A stretch of 51,762 nucleotides of DNA from the NCBI GenBank assembly GCA_020351875.1, contig CP070671.1:2478966-2530727 (forward strand), written 5' to 3'. The stretch is from Chromatiales bacterium. Lineage in GTDB: Bacteria; Pseudomonadota; Gammaproteobacteria; Steroidobacterales; GCA-2729495. The position numbers and the translations under genes were made by a program. Below, one piece after another: positions 8,363-16,833 of the stretch (position 1 is the first letter of the stretch; every line of letters begins with the position of its first letter). Under the pieces are notes generated by a model. That model had not been told where the DNA came from, did no database searches, and was given only the letters and a program-made list of their open reading frames with translations.

Positions 8363-9649
8363 ATGAGCGCGAGAACGGACGAAGCGATCGACAATATTGC
8401 CGACCTGATGCAGGGCCTGGGCCACGCGGCCCGCGACGCGGCCCGGCTGCTGGCCCGCGCCGACACGGCGCAGAAAAGCCGGGCGCTGCAGGCAGCTGCC
8501 GCAGCGTTGCGCGACCGGCAGGCGTCGATACTCGAGGCGAATGCCCAGGACCTGGCCGCGGCCCGGCAGAAGGGCCTGTCGGGTGCAATGCTGGACCGAC
8601 TGCTGCTCGACGCCGACCGCGTCGAGGCGATGGCGCGCGGACTGGAAGAAATCGATGCGCTGGCCGATCCCGTTGGTGAAGTGATCGGTGACTGGACCCG
8701 GCCCAACGGGCTGCGGATACAGCGCGTGCGCGTGCCGCTGGGCGTGATCGGCATCATCTACGAGAGTCGGCCCAACGTGACGGCCGACGCCGGTGCGCTG
8801 TGCCTGAAGAGTGGCAACGCGGTCATCCTGCGCGGTGGCTCGGAGAGTTTTCACTCGAGCACTGCCATTCACGAATGCCTGGTGGCGGGCCTGGAGGCCG
8901 CGGGCCTGCCCACGACGGCGGTGCAGATGATACCGACGCGCAGCCGTGACGCCGTCGGCATGCTGCTGAGCGGTCTGGATGACTGCGTGGATGTGATCGT
9001 CCCGCGGGGTGGCAAGAACCTGATCGCCCGCGTGCAGGCGGACGCACGCGTGCCGGTCATCGGTCATCTCGAGGGCTTGTGCCATGTCTACGTGCACGCG
9101 TCGGCGCAACCCGAAATGGCGCGCGACGTGACGCTGAACGCGAAGATGCGGCGCACGGGCATCTGTGGCGCCGCGGAAACCCTGCTGATCGACCGGGCGG
9201 CCCTCGCGTCGCACTGGCCGGGAATTGCCGATGCACTGGTGGATGCGGGCTGCGAGCTGCGCGGTGACGCAGAGGTCTGTGCCGTCGACAATCGCGTGCA
9301 GGCGGCCACGGAAGCGGACTGGACCACGGAGTACCTGGACGCAATCCTGGCGGTGCGGGTGGTGGACGGTGTGGATGAGGCCATCGCGCACATCGAGAGC
9401 CACGGCTCCGGCCACACCGAATGCATCATTGCCGAAGATGCGGCGGCGGTTCAGCAGTTCCTGCACGATCTCGACAGCGCAATCCTGCTGCACAACGCGT
9501 CGACGCAGTTTGCCGACGGGGGTGAGTTCGGCATGGGGGCGGAAATCGGCATAGCGACCGGGCGGATTCACGCGCGCGGGCCGGTGGGTGCCGAGCAGCT
9601 CACCAGTTACAAGTACGTGGTGACGGGGTCGGGTCAGACGCGGCCCTGA
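8363..9649 (+). CDS. proA: Gamma-glutamyl phosphate reductase
   Basis: A 428-residue NADPH-dependent reductase of the ALDH fold that converts gamma-glutamyl phosphate to glutamate-5-semialdehyde, the second step of proline synthesis. Diagnostic stretches are [44 protein letters not shown], the catalytic Cys in [13 protein letters not shown], and [14 protein letters not shown]. The C-terminus ends with the usual [15 protein letters not shown] followed by GSGQTRP. Length is normal. It is the last gene of the ilvN-proB-proA run. A CCTGAG/CTCAGG hairpin spans its stop codon but lacks a U-tract, so termination is not clear. Confidence 0.97.
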   Translation: MSARTDEAIDNIADLMQGLGHAARDAARLLARADTAQKSRALQAAAAALRDRQASILEANAQDLAAARQKGLSGAMLDRLLLDADRVEAMARGLEEIDALADPVGEVIGDWTRPNGLRIQRVRVPLGVIGIIYESRPNVTADAGALCLKSGNAVILRGGSESFHSSTAIHECLVAGLEAAGLPTTAVQMIPTRSRDAVGMLLSGLDDCVDVIVPRGGKNLIARVQADARVPVIGHLEGLCHVYVHASAQPEMARDVTLNAKMRRTGICGAAETLLIDRAALASHWPGIADALVDAGCELRGDAEVCAVDNRVQAATEADWTTEYLDAILAVRVVDGVDEAIAHIESHGSGHTECIIAEDAAAVQQFLHDLDSAILLHNASTQFADGGEFGMGAEIGIATGRIHARGPVGAEQLTSYKYVVTGSGQTRP

Positions 9650-9679
9650 GTCAGCACACTGTCCTCAGGCTGGTGGCTA

Positions 9680-9828
9680 AGCGCCGGGGCGCGGCGGGTA
9701 GTCTTCCGGGCTAAACCTCCCTCGGACATCCCTGTCCTCGGTCGGATCGGCCCTCCGTCGCTCCCGCCGTCCCTGGCTCCGCTCCTCCGGGACGACGCCC
9801 GGAAGACGACCCGCCACACCCCGGCGCT
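9680..9828. repeat. Palindromic repeat family I, copy A
   Basis: About 149 bases with long imperfect inverted arms (9680-9711 and 9797-9828), ending internally in CTTCCGGGC/GCCCGGAAG. The ~85-base core is shared with copies at 16.5, 39.6 and 49.9 kb and contains the small hairpin GGACATCCCTGTCC (9724-9737). The outer arm sequence is private to this locus yet still pairs with its partner arm. It fills most of the 281-base gap between proA and the tandem REP cluster; the rest (9829-9930) shows no recognisable feature. Confidence 0.85.
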
Positions 9829-9930
9829 CTGTTTGGGACGGCGGTATTTCCTTCCTGCTAAACCAAAACGCCGCTTAATGGCCCGGTGTGGCTGACGCCA
9901 ACTGGCCCACCGCTGGATCGCAACAACCCG

Positions 9931-10005
9931 GTAGGAGCGGCTTCAGCTAATCGCCGGTGGGAGCGGCTTCAGCTAATCGCCGGTGGGAGCGGCTTCAGCC
10001 GCGAT
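9931..10005. repeat. Three tandem REP units (26-base period)
   Basis: Three head-to-tail copies of the REP sequence start at 9931, 9957 and 9983. The first two have the tail AGCTAATCGCCG in place of the palindromic AGCCGCGAT, so only the third copy can form the usual GCGGCTTCAGCCGC hairpin. They sit just beyond the 3' end of the leftward TonB receptor gene. Confidence 0.85.
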
Positions 10006-10022
10006 CCGCGCTCGGCGAATGG

Positions 10023-12059
10023 TTACAACATGCGGTACGCGATCTCGACGAAGACTTCGCGGTCGCGGGCGGGGAGGTAGCGGTAGCTGCCGAAGGCGAA
10101 GTCGGCGCGGTCGGCGTAGCGTTTGTCGGTGAGGTTGTTGATGCGGAGCAGGACGGACCAGTCGTCGGTCATCTGCCAGCGTGACCGGAAGTTGAGGATG
10201 TCGTGGCCTTCGTAGTCGGCGGTGTTGGCGGCGTTCAGGTAGTAATCGCCCTGGTGGACCCATTCGAGTTCGGCCAGGGCGGGGCCGCGCGTGTAGCCGA
10301 GCCGCGCGGAGCCGAGCGTGCGCGGGGCGGTGTCGACGTCGTCGCCGGAACGGATGGTTTCACCGCCAGCGATGACGCGGTCGAAGTCGTAGGTGTGTTT
10401 CGCCCAGGTACCGACCGCGCTGGCATACAGGCCCCAGTCGAAGGCGAGGTCGGCCTGGATTTCGGCGCCCACGTGCTCGGTCTCACCGTCACTGACGTTC
10501 AGCCCGTCTGAGTCGCGAAAGATGTAGTCTTCTTTCTGCATCGCGAAGGCGCTGATTTCCAGTGCGCCGGGTCCTTCGCTGCGACGCCAGCCGATCTCGA
10601 GGCTGTCGATGGTTTCCGGGTCCAGGTCGTTAACGGACTGGCCGTTTTGCAGCCGGTAGAGTTCGGTGGCCTGCGGTGCGCGAAAGCCGCGCGTGACGGT
10701 GAGCCACGCCGAAGACGCCTCGTCGATGCGAAACAGCAGGCCGATATTCGGCGCGGCTTCCAGGAAATCGTCCGTCCGGTCCGCCGGGCGGAAGAACAGG
10801 CAACCGTTCAGGCACGTGCTGCCATCCTCGCGCGTATTGCCGTCGAGCATGTCGTTGTCGTAGTCGTAACGCAGGTACTCGATGCGCAGGCCGGCCTGCA
10901 CGGTCCAGCGCGGCGCCACCTCGCGTTCGAACTGCGCGTAGGGCGCGGCCATCAGGCTCCACACCTGGTACTCATAGTGTTTGCCGCTGGGCCGGTTGGA
11001 ATCGGGGCCGAGGTCCTGGTCCTGGGTTTCTTCCAGTTCCCCGCGGGCGACCTCGGCGTCGAAACCCGCCGTCAGCGAACCGCCGAAGATGTCACGCCAG
11101 GTGGTCCACAGGAAACCGCCGCTCCACTGCCCGTTCTCCTCCAGCGGTTGCCCGGGCAGGAAGTGCTGCAGGAATTCCATGTCGGATCTGCGCAGGTAGG
11201 CTTTCCACTGCTGGTTGGGCGTCGCGTCCCAGCGCGCATGGAGCCGCTGGCTGTTTGCGTCCCGGTAGGCTTCCGGGTTCGGGTTGCTCCTGCGCAGCCG
11301 GGAATCCTTGTAGGCGTCCTGCCCGCGAATAAAGGTCGCGGTGTCCTGGTCCAGGTTCGTTGCGGTGAACCCGAGTCGCAGGTCGTCCTGTTGCCAGCGG
11401 ACATAGCCTTTCTGCTGGTCGTATCCCGAGCTGTCGCGCCAGCCGTCGTAATGGTCCACCAGGCCACCGGCGGCCATACCTGCCCGGCCGAGCCGGCCGT
11501 CCCAGGCCATGCGCCCTCGATAGTACGCGTCGGGCCCGCTCTCGACGCTGCCGGCCCAGCCGGGGCGCTGGCCCGGCTCCGGCAGCAGGAAATTCAGTGT
11601 GCCGTGCAGGCTGTTCGAACCGTACAGCGCGTTACCCGGGCCGCGCAGGACCTCCGCGCTGCTCGCCAGTTCGCTGGGCACTTCGAACAACTGGTTCACG
11701 TTGCAGAACCCGGTGGGCCGCAGCGGGATACCGTCTTCCATCATCAGGAATGCACCGCAGGCGCCCGGGCCCGTGAGCACGGGCGAACGCAATGCGGTCA
11801 GGTGTTCCTGCCCACTGCCGCGACTGATCCACGTCCCCGGTGCCTGCACGCCGAGCTGGTGCACATGCTGGGCGTTCAGTAACTCGATGCGCTCGCCGGA
11901 AAGACGGGCCGTGTTACCAAAAGTGTCGAGCAGCGGGCGTGCCTCGCGTGCCGCGGTGACCACGATTTCATCCGCGCGCGACGCCGTGTCCGCCATCGCC
12001 GTCGCTGCCAGCAGCAAGGTTAACCCGCCGCCCGCGAGCTTGAGCCACCTGCCAATCAT
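10023..12059 (-). CDS. TonB-dependent outer-membrane receptor
   Basis: A complete 678-residue TonB-dependent receptor. A signal peptide (LKLAGGGLTLLLAATAMA, cleavage about residue 23) is followed by the TonB box DEIVVTA. The plug domain runs to about residue 165, with LRSPVLTGPGACGAFLMMED, VEVLRGPGN-type AEVLRGPGNALYGSNS and GTLNF. The rest is the 22-strand barrel, ending in the usual NNLTDKRYADRAD and a C-terminal VEIAYRML (Leu rather than Phe as last residue). The paired cysteines in the plug (GACGA, TGFCN) and in a loop (STCLNGCLFF) could form loop disulfides. The substrate cannot be assigned. It begins 10 bases after the small gene at 12070-12315, which reads in the same direction and is probably its operon partner. 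Confidence 0.93.
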   Translation of the reverse strand: MIGRWLKLAGGGLTLLLAATAMADTASRADEIVVTAAREARPLLDTFGNTARLSGERIELLNAQHVHQLGVQAPGTWISRGSGQEHLTALRSPVLTGPGACGAFLMMEDGIPLRPTGFCNVNQLFEVPSELASSAEVLRGPGNALYGSNSLHGTLNFLLPEPGQRPGWAGSVESGPDAYYRGRMAWDGRLGRAGMAAGGLVDHYDGWRDSSGYDQQKGYVRWQQDDLRLGFTATNLDQDTATFIRGQDAYKDSRLRRSNPNPEAYRDANSQRLHARWDATPNQQWKAYLRRSDMEFLQHFLPGQPLEENGQWSGGFLWTTWRDIFGGSLTAGFDAEVARGELEETQDQDLGPDSNRPSGKHYEYQVWSLMAAPYAQFEREVAPRWTVQAGLRIEYLRYDYDNDMLDGNTREDGSTCLNGCLFFRPADRTDDFLEAAPNIGLLFRIDEASSAWLTVTRGFRAPQATELYRLQNGQSVNDLDPETIDSLEIGWRRSEGPGALEISAFAMQKEDYIFRDSDGLNVSDGETEHVGAEIQADLAFDWGLYASAVGTWAKHTYDFDRVIAGGETIRSGDDVDTAPRTLGSARLGYTRGPALAELEWVHQGDYYLNAANTADYEGHDILNFRSRWQMTDDWSVLLRINNLTDKRYADRADFAFGSYRYLPARDREVFVEIAYRML

Positions 12060-12069
12060 GAGTCGTCAG

Positions 12070-12315
12070 TCAGCGTTCGACGGACTGCAGGACGATGCTC
12101 GGGTCGTCGCCAATTCTCGAGTAGCGGTGCCGCTTGGCCATCTCCGCCATGGCTGCATCGCGGCTCGCGCGGTCCGGGAACCAGTGAAAGTTCTCCCAGT
12201 CTGCGCCGAGCAAGGCGTGAAAGGTGTCGCCGGGCGGCAGGCTTACCCGGATGCCGAAACGGCAATCGGCTTCGGCGGGACCGGCTGGCTGGTTGTGGGC
12301 TTGGCTGACCTGCAT
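12070..12315 (-). CDS. Small conserved-looking protein upstream of a TonB receptor
   Basis: An 81-residue protein beginning MQVSQAHNQPAGPAEAD. The body (CRFGIRVSLPPGDTF, DWENFHWFPDRASRDAAMAE, MAKRHRYSRIGD) looks like a compact alpha/beta domain with many aromatics and no signal peptide or TM segment. I do not recognise a named family with certainty. The frame stays open upstream to 12468, but those residues are proline/glycine-rich, overlap the divergent AAA gene's leader and look non-coding; the ATG at 12313-12315 is therefore preferred although its Shine-Dalgarno is weak. Ten bases separate it from the receptor gene start, suggesting co-expression. Function unknown. Confidence 0.65.
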   Translation of the reverse strand: MQVSQAHNQPAGPAEADCRFGIRVSLPPGDTFHALLGADWENFHWFPDRASRDAAMAEMAKRHRYSRIGDDPSIVLQSVER

Positions 12316-12467
12316 GGGGGCTGTCCGTACCTGGAGAATCCGGGTTGGCGCATGATAGAGACAGGCCACCGCGAGGCGCAACGCGGACTCGCTGGCGGCG
12401 CCGCCGGGATTCGGGGACACTAGGCGCTTGGGGCCAGGGTGGGGCCCAGCGGGTACAGCAAGCCACA

Positions 12468-15400
12468 ATGAGTTCGGTCAAGCAGGAAGCCGGATATTAT
12501 TCCGTCGGCGGCCCGGTGCAGCCGGACCGTCCCTGTTATGTCACCCGCAAGGCCGACGAGATTCTGTTCTCGCGGCTGGCCCAGGGCGAGTACTGCCAGG
12601 TCTTCGCGCCGCCGGATACCGGCAAGACCAGCCTGGTCGCTCACACCGCCGAGCGTTTGCGTGAGGCCGGTGTCGCAGTGGCAGCAGTCGACCTCGCACA
12701 GATCAGTACCCGCGACCTGTCGGAAGACGTCGGTCGCTGGTACTACAGTTTCGCTTACCGGGTGATGCGCGCGCTGCGTATTCGGGCGAACATTCAATCG
12801 TGGTGGCAGGACCGCGCCGGGCTGACCAATCTGCAACGTCTGCGCGAGTTTTTCCTGGACATCGTGCTGGCAGAAACAGACCAGCCGGTGGTGATCTGCG
12901 TCGACCGTATCGATGCCGTGCTGGATCGCAAAGTATCGCTCGATCTGTTCGGTGCAATTCGCGCCTGCCACGACGCCCGCGCAACAGAGCCCGAGTATCG
13001 CCGGCTGACCTTCGCGTTGCTGGGGTCAGAGTCCGTGGGCCACAAGATCCCGCAGGGCGGTAATTCGCCCTTCGGCGTGTGCACGCCGGTGGCGCTTCAG
13101 GACTTTCGGCCAGACGAACTGGAGCAGCTGACCGTCGGTATCGGCTGTGATGCGATGGCCGGGCGGGTAATTGCCGCCCGGGTGGGGTACTGGACTGCCG
13201 GGCACCCTTACCTGAGCCAGAAGATATTTCGCGCGTTGGCGCGCCGCGACGGTCCGCCGGATGCCGGTACGGTCGATGCGGTGGCAGCAGCGCTGTTCCT
13301 GCCCCGCAACGCGGTTCGCGAGGAACCCCACCTGTCGGCGGTCGCCGAGCAGATGGTGTACGACAACAAGACCCTCGTTCCACGGCTCAGCGTGTACGGC
13401 AAGGTGCGCAAGGGTGGCGAAGTCACAGCCGACCCGATGCTGCGGCCGCATCGTGAGTTGCTGCGCAGTGGTGTGGTCAGCGTGGATACCCAGGGTCGTT
13501 TCACGCCCCGCAACCGGATCTACGCAGAAGTCTTTACCGCGCACTGGGTGAACCAGAGCCTGCCATTCAGCTGGCGCGGCCTGGGCGCGGCCGCCGCCGT
13601 GCTGGCCATCGCGCTGATCATTCCGGTCTGGTACACGGAGTACCTGCCGCGCCCCTACGTCCGCACACTATCCGCGCAGGACACTGATTTTGTCACCGCG
13701 CTCGACGCGTTTCAGCGGCTGCGGTTTCTGCCCGGCTTCAGGAACACGGCCAAGGACCTGTTCGAGGACTACCTGGTGCGCGAGAGCCGGGAGTCCGGCA
13801 GCCTGCAGGAGGTGCAGCGCTTTGGCGAGCGACTGCCGGACCTGACAGGACGCACGGAACTGCGCGATGAGTTATTGGCGGAGTTCTGGGACCGCAGTGT
13901 CAACGGTGCACTCCGGCGCGGGCGTCGCGACAGCGCCACGCTGTTGGCGTTGCGCGCGCTGCAGGCATCGACCCCCGAACGCCAGCGGCAGGTGGGCGAA
14001 CTGCTCGGCAGCGATTTCGATACGTTGCTCGGCACGATTCGCAGTCGTGAAGAACTGGCCGGCATCGGGGTAGATCCGGCCAACAGCCTGCTGACTTTAC
14101 TGGACGAGCAGCACGGCGTTTCGGTGTGGCAACTCAGCGAGTCCGGGCCCCGGCGAATTCAGCGGATTGAACTGGCGGCTGAAGAAGTGCTGCCCCTGCA
14201 AAGCAGCCTGCTGTTCGATGCGAAAACGCGGGGGCGGCGCCTGCAGGTGGAGGTCTTCACCGATCACCCGCGGCCGGCAGATGTGCTCGTGGAGCTGCGC
14301 GCGCCGTCGGGGCGCACCGCTCGGGCTCGCCTGCAGCCCGACTCGCAATCGTCGGCCGGCGGCTACCAGCTCGATTCCCGCCGCGATCCGGCGCTTCGCG
14401 CATTGCTGGAAGAAAGTCCCGCCGGTACGTGGACGGCTTACTTCACCGACACGCTGCAAGGCATCGGTGGTTCCCTGGCGCGCTGGGAGCTCCGCATCGA
14501 CGGGCAGTCCGCGGCCGCACCGGCGTTGTCGCCCGATGCGCAACCCATTCCGGAGCCGGGCGTGGCCCGTCGCGCCACCAGCGTGCTGGCTGAAAACGGC
14601 AGGCGCGCGCTGATCTGGCCCGCGGACCCGTCCGTACGCGGCGACATTCTTTACTGGAACGTTGGCAGCGGCGAAGTGGTCGCGCGCATTCCGCGGCGGG
14701 CTGATTTTCAGCAGGCGCGTTTTGCCCTTGGCAACAAGGCCGTGCTGGTGATCGGTGGTCGCGCGATCGAGGTCTGGGACGCGGAACGTGCGGAACTGCG
14801 GCTCACGCTGCCGTACGAACCCTCGCTGGCGCCGGTGTTATCGGCGAACGGCCGCTTCCTGCTCGTCGATTCCATCCTCGACGACTCGAACGACAATGCG
14901 CTGGAGCTCTGGGACCTGGAAACCGGTAAGGAAGCCAGTCGCCTGGTCACGGGTGATCTTGCCGGTCTTGCCGCCGTGGATCCGGCCGGGCAGTACCTGG
15001 CGGTGGGGGACGGTGATCGTATCGTGCGCCTGTGGGCCGTGCGCGATAAACGCGTGGCACGCGAATTCGAACACGGTTCGGCGCCGGTGGCCGTGCGTTT
15101 CGGGCCGGCGGGCCAATGGCTCGTGACCGAGGATGCCACCCACACGCTCCGGTTGTGGGCCGTGGGCGACGAGGACAAGCCCGTCCTGGTCCGCCGGGCG
15201 GCGTCGCCGTGGTCCGTCAGCTTCGACGGCGACTGGTTGATGATCGGCTCCCTGGACCGCGGCTTCGAGTTACTGGGCCTTGCCGACCAGGCGCGTCGCG
15301 GCCCGATTCTGCAACACGGCCTGCCGGGCACGGTCCGGTCGGGCATGATCGGTGGCGGCAGGCTGGCTGCGGCCGGCCAGTTTGCCGTGACCTGGGACGG

Positions 15401-16445
15401 GGAGTCGGCCGTGAAAACCTGGCGGCTGCCGCCCGCACCCGACAGCACCGCTAGCAGCGCGGGTTCGGCAGCCAGTCTCGCGGCCCTGGCCCCGCGAGGG
15501 GGGCCACTGGCGGTTGCCAGTATCGGCGGCGATGTCAGAATTTTCTCCAGCGTGCAGCCGGTCGTGCTGTCCGCGGGCCAGGCGCCGGCGTTCATCGGTC
15601 ACCTGCGGCCCGTCACGACCATGCAATTCGATGCTGCCGGGAAGTTGTTGGGGACGGGCGCGCTGGACGGCAGCCTGCGGGTCTGGGAAGTGGGCAGTGG
15701 CGCACCACGGGCCTTTTTCGCCAGCCAGGCCGACGGGGCGGTACTCGACCTGGCGTTCAGCCCCGACGGCCAGCAGGTGATCTCGGCCAGCCAGAGATCG
15801 GTGCTCGTCACCGACGCGATGACCGGCGCGGCACTCGCACGGGCCAGCATCCAGGCCGGTCGGCCGCAACTGGCTGTCAGCCCTGACGGCACGGAGATCT
15901 GGATCGCCGGCGACCGACAGGGGGTGACGCGTTGGCGGTGGCAGGCCGGTGTTGTCGAACCGGCGCCGGAACTGGGCGACAACGTGCGCCGTATTGCGCT
16001 GGGCCCACAGGGTGGCGTGCTGGCGACGGTGGACGGTGAGCGACGCGTGCGCTTGTGGAGTCCGTCGTTCGAACCGCGCGGGGCGCCGGTGCGGCTTCCG
16101 GCAGCAGTGGAGACCCTGTGGTTTTCGCCTGACGCAGCTTTCCTGGTGGCGCAGGCGGGGCCGTGGCTGCATCGGCTGGCTGTTCGCGCCGAGGGTTTGC
16201 GAGTGACAGATACGCGCTTGCTGAGTGAACCGCCAGACGCGAGTGCGCCCGGGCAGGCAGCAGAGACCGTCAACCTGCTGTTCGGCGCGAACGGCTCGCG
16301 GCCGTTTGCCGCCCAACTGCCGGTGACGACGCCCCTGGGTAGTGCCTTCGAAGAGTCCGCCGCGCAATGGGTGCCGCGCGTGGAGACGGCGTTGCAGCTC
16401 ACGCTCGATGAAGCCGGTGAAGCGCTGCCGTTAGGAAGTAGGTAA
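12468..16445 (+). CDS. AAA-like NTPase / TM / P-domain / WD40 repeat protein
   Basis: A 1325-residue multidomain protein. Residues ~1-350 form an AAA-like (AAA_35-type) NTPase: a Walker A variant APPDTGKTS (47-55) and a Walker B-like strand VVICVDRID (141-149), in which the usual DEID Glu is Arg. A hydrophobic segment (LGAAAAVLAIALIIPVWY, ~372-389) should be a membrane anchor. Residues ~567-678 resemble a proprotein-convertase P-domain (TWTAYFTDTLQGIGGSLARW, ELRIDG). The C-terminal half is WD40-like beta-propeller, with repeated blade ends LELWDLETG, VRLWAV, LRLWAV, LRVWEVGSG and VRLWSP. The ATG at 12468 places the protein just before the conserved YSVGGPVQPDRPCYV; the in-frame extension upstream is not protein-like. 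It probably acts as a membrane-tethered signalling or scaffold protein. It stands alone, facing away from the receptor operon, and ends in a hairpin-rich gap. No effector domain was recognised. Confidence 0.85.
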   Translation: MSSVKQEAGYYSVGGPVQPDRPCYVTRKADEILFSRLAQGEYCQVFAPPDTGKTSLVAHTAERLREAGVAVAAVDLAQISTRDLSEDVGRWYYSFAYRVMRALRIRANIQSWWQDRAGLTNLQRLREFFLDIVLAETDQPVVICVDRIDAVLDRKVSLDLFGAIRACHDARATEPEYRRLTFALLGSESVGHKIPQGGNSPFGVCTPVALQDFRPDELEQLTVGIGCDAMAGRVIAARVGYWTAGHPYLSQKIFRALARRDGPPDAGTVDAVAAALFLPRNAVREEPHLSAVAEQMVYDNKTLVPRLSVYGKVRKGGEVTADPMLRPHRELLRSGVVSVDTQGRFTPRNRIYAEVFTAHWVNQSLPFSWRGLGAAAAVLAIALIIPVWYTEYLPRPYVRTLSAQDTDFVTALDAFQRLRFLPGFRNTAKDLFEDYLVRESRESGSLQEVQRFGERLPDLTGRTELRDELLAEFWDRSVNGALRRGRRDSATLLALRALQASTPERQRQVGELLGSDFDTLLGTIRSREELAGIGVDPANSLLTLLDEQHGVSVWQLSESGPRRIQRIELAAEEVLPLQSSLLFDAKTRGRRLQVEVFTDHPRPADVLVELRAPSGRTARARLQPDSQSSAGGYQLDSRRDPALRALLEESPAGTWTAYFTDTLQGIGGSLARWELRIDGQSAAAPALSPDAQPIPEPGVARRATSVLAENGRRALIWPADPSVRGDILYWNVGSGEVVARIPRRADFQQARFALGNKAVLVIGGRAIEVWDAERAELRLTLPYEPSLAPVLSANGRFLLVDSILDDSNDNALELWDLETGKEASRLVTGDLAGLAAVDPAGQYLAVGDGDRIVRLWAVRDKRVAREFEHGSAPVAVRFGPAGQWLVTEDATHTLRLWAVGDEDKPVLVRRAASPWSVSFDGDWLMIGSLDRGFELLGLADQARRGPILQHGLPGTVRSGMIGGGRLAAAGQFAVTWDGESAVKTWRLPPAPDSTASSAGSAASLAALAPRGGPLAVASIGGDVRIFSSVQPVVLSAGQAPAFIGHLRPVTTMQFDAAGKLLGTGALDGSLRVWEVGSGAPRAFFASQADGAVLDLAFSPDGQQVISASQRSVLVTDAMTGAALARASIQAGRPQLAVSPDGTEIWIAGDRQGVTRWRWQAGVVEPAPELGDNVRRIALGPQGGVLATVDGERRVRLWSPSFEPRGAPVRLPAAVETLWFSPDAAFLVAQAGPWLHRLAVRAEGLRVTDTRLLSEPPDASAPGQAAETVNLLFGANGSRPFAAQLPVTTPLGSAFEESAAQWVPRVETALQLTLDEAGEALPLGSR

Positions 16446-16465
16446 ATCAGGCCGACGGCAGTGCA

Positions 16466-16790
16466 GGCGGGCGTTGGCCGGTTGCCGGCCCTGCACGCCG
16501 GCTTGCCGTTCGGGTGCGGTGGACTGCCGGCGTCGCGGGGCGCTCTCTCTTCCGGGCTTAACCTCCCTCGCACATCCCTGTGCTCGGTCGGATCGGCCCT
16601 CCGTCGCTCCCGCCATCCATGGCTCCGCTCCTCCGGGACGACGCCCGGAAGAGAGAGCGCCCCGCGACGCCGGCGTGACAGCCCGGTGGGCAGTCCCGGA
16701 GCCGCGCGGCCCCTTCGGGCTTAACCTTGCTTAGCCCGCTGCTCGGCAAGCCGGCTGACGTTTCGGTCCGGCAACCGGCCAACACCCGCC
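16466..16790. repeat. Nested inverted-repeat region containing family I copy B
   Basis: This fills most of the 388-base gap between two convergent genes. The outermost arms (16466-16488 and 16768-16790) pair at 22 of 23 positions (GGCGGGCGTTGGCCGGTTGC and onward). A second pair (16495-16508 and 16744-16756, CGCCGGCTTGCCG) is nested inside. The innermost element is family I copy B with perfect 32-base arms (16526-16557 and 16643-16674) around the shared core; its internal hairpin is GCACATCCCTGTGC (16570-16583). The left flank GGTGGACTGCCG and right flank CGGCGTGA are shared with the copies at 39.6 and 49.9 kb. No coding potential was seen. Confidence 0.85.
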
Positions 16791-16833
16791 GTCAGCGATT
16801 CCGGGAGGTCCCTTTCGCTTCTACGCCAACGCC

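Noticed and set aside
9645..9669. Terminator after proA (CCTGAG...CTCAGG)
   Set aside because: Short stem with a long loop, overlapping the stop codon and not followed by U residues.
9680..9828. Integron attC site or group II intron fragment as explanation of family I repeats
   Set aside because: No GTTRRRY core sites, no integrase, no reverse transcriptase or domain V-like sequence; copies occur between ordinary chromosomal genes in both orientations.
9931..10005. CRISPR-like short array
   Set aside because: Three directly abutting 26-base units without spacers and matching dispersed REP elements; no cas genes.
12345..12467. Upstream start for the AAA/WD40 gene
   Set aside because: The extra 41 residues are Arg/Gly-rich and overlap the divergent small gene's leader; the ATG at 12468 is a more protein-like start.
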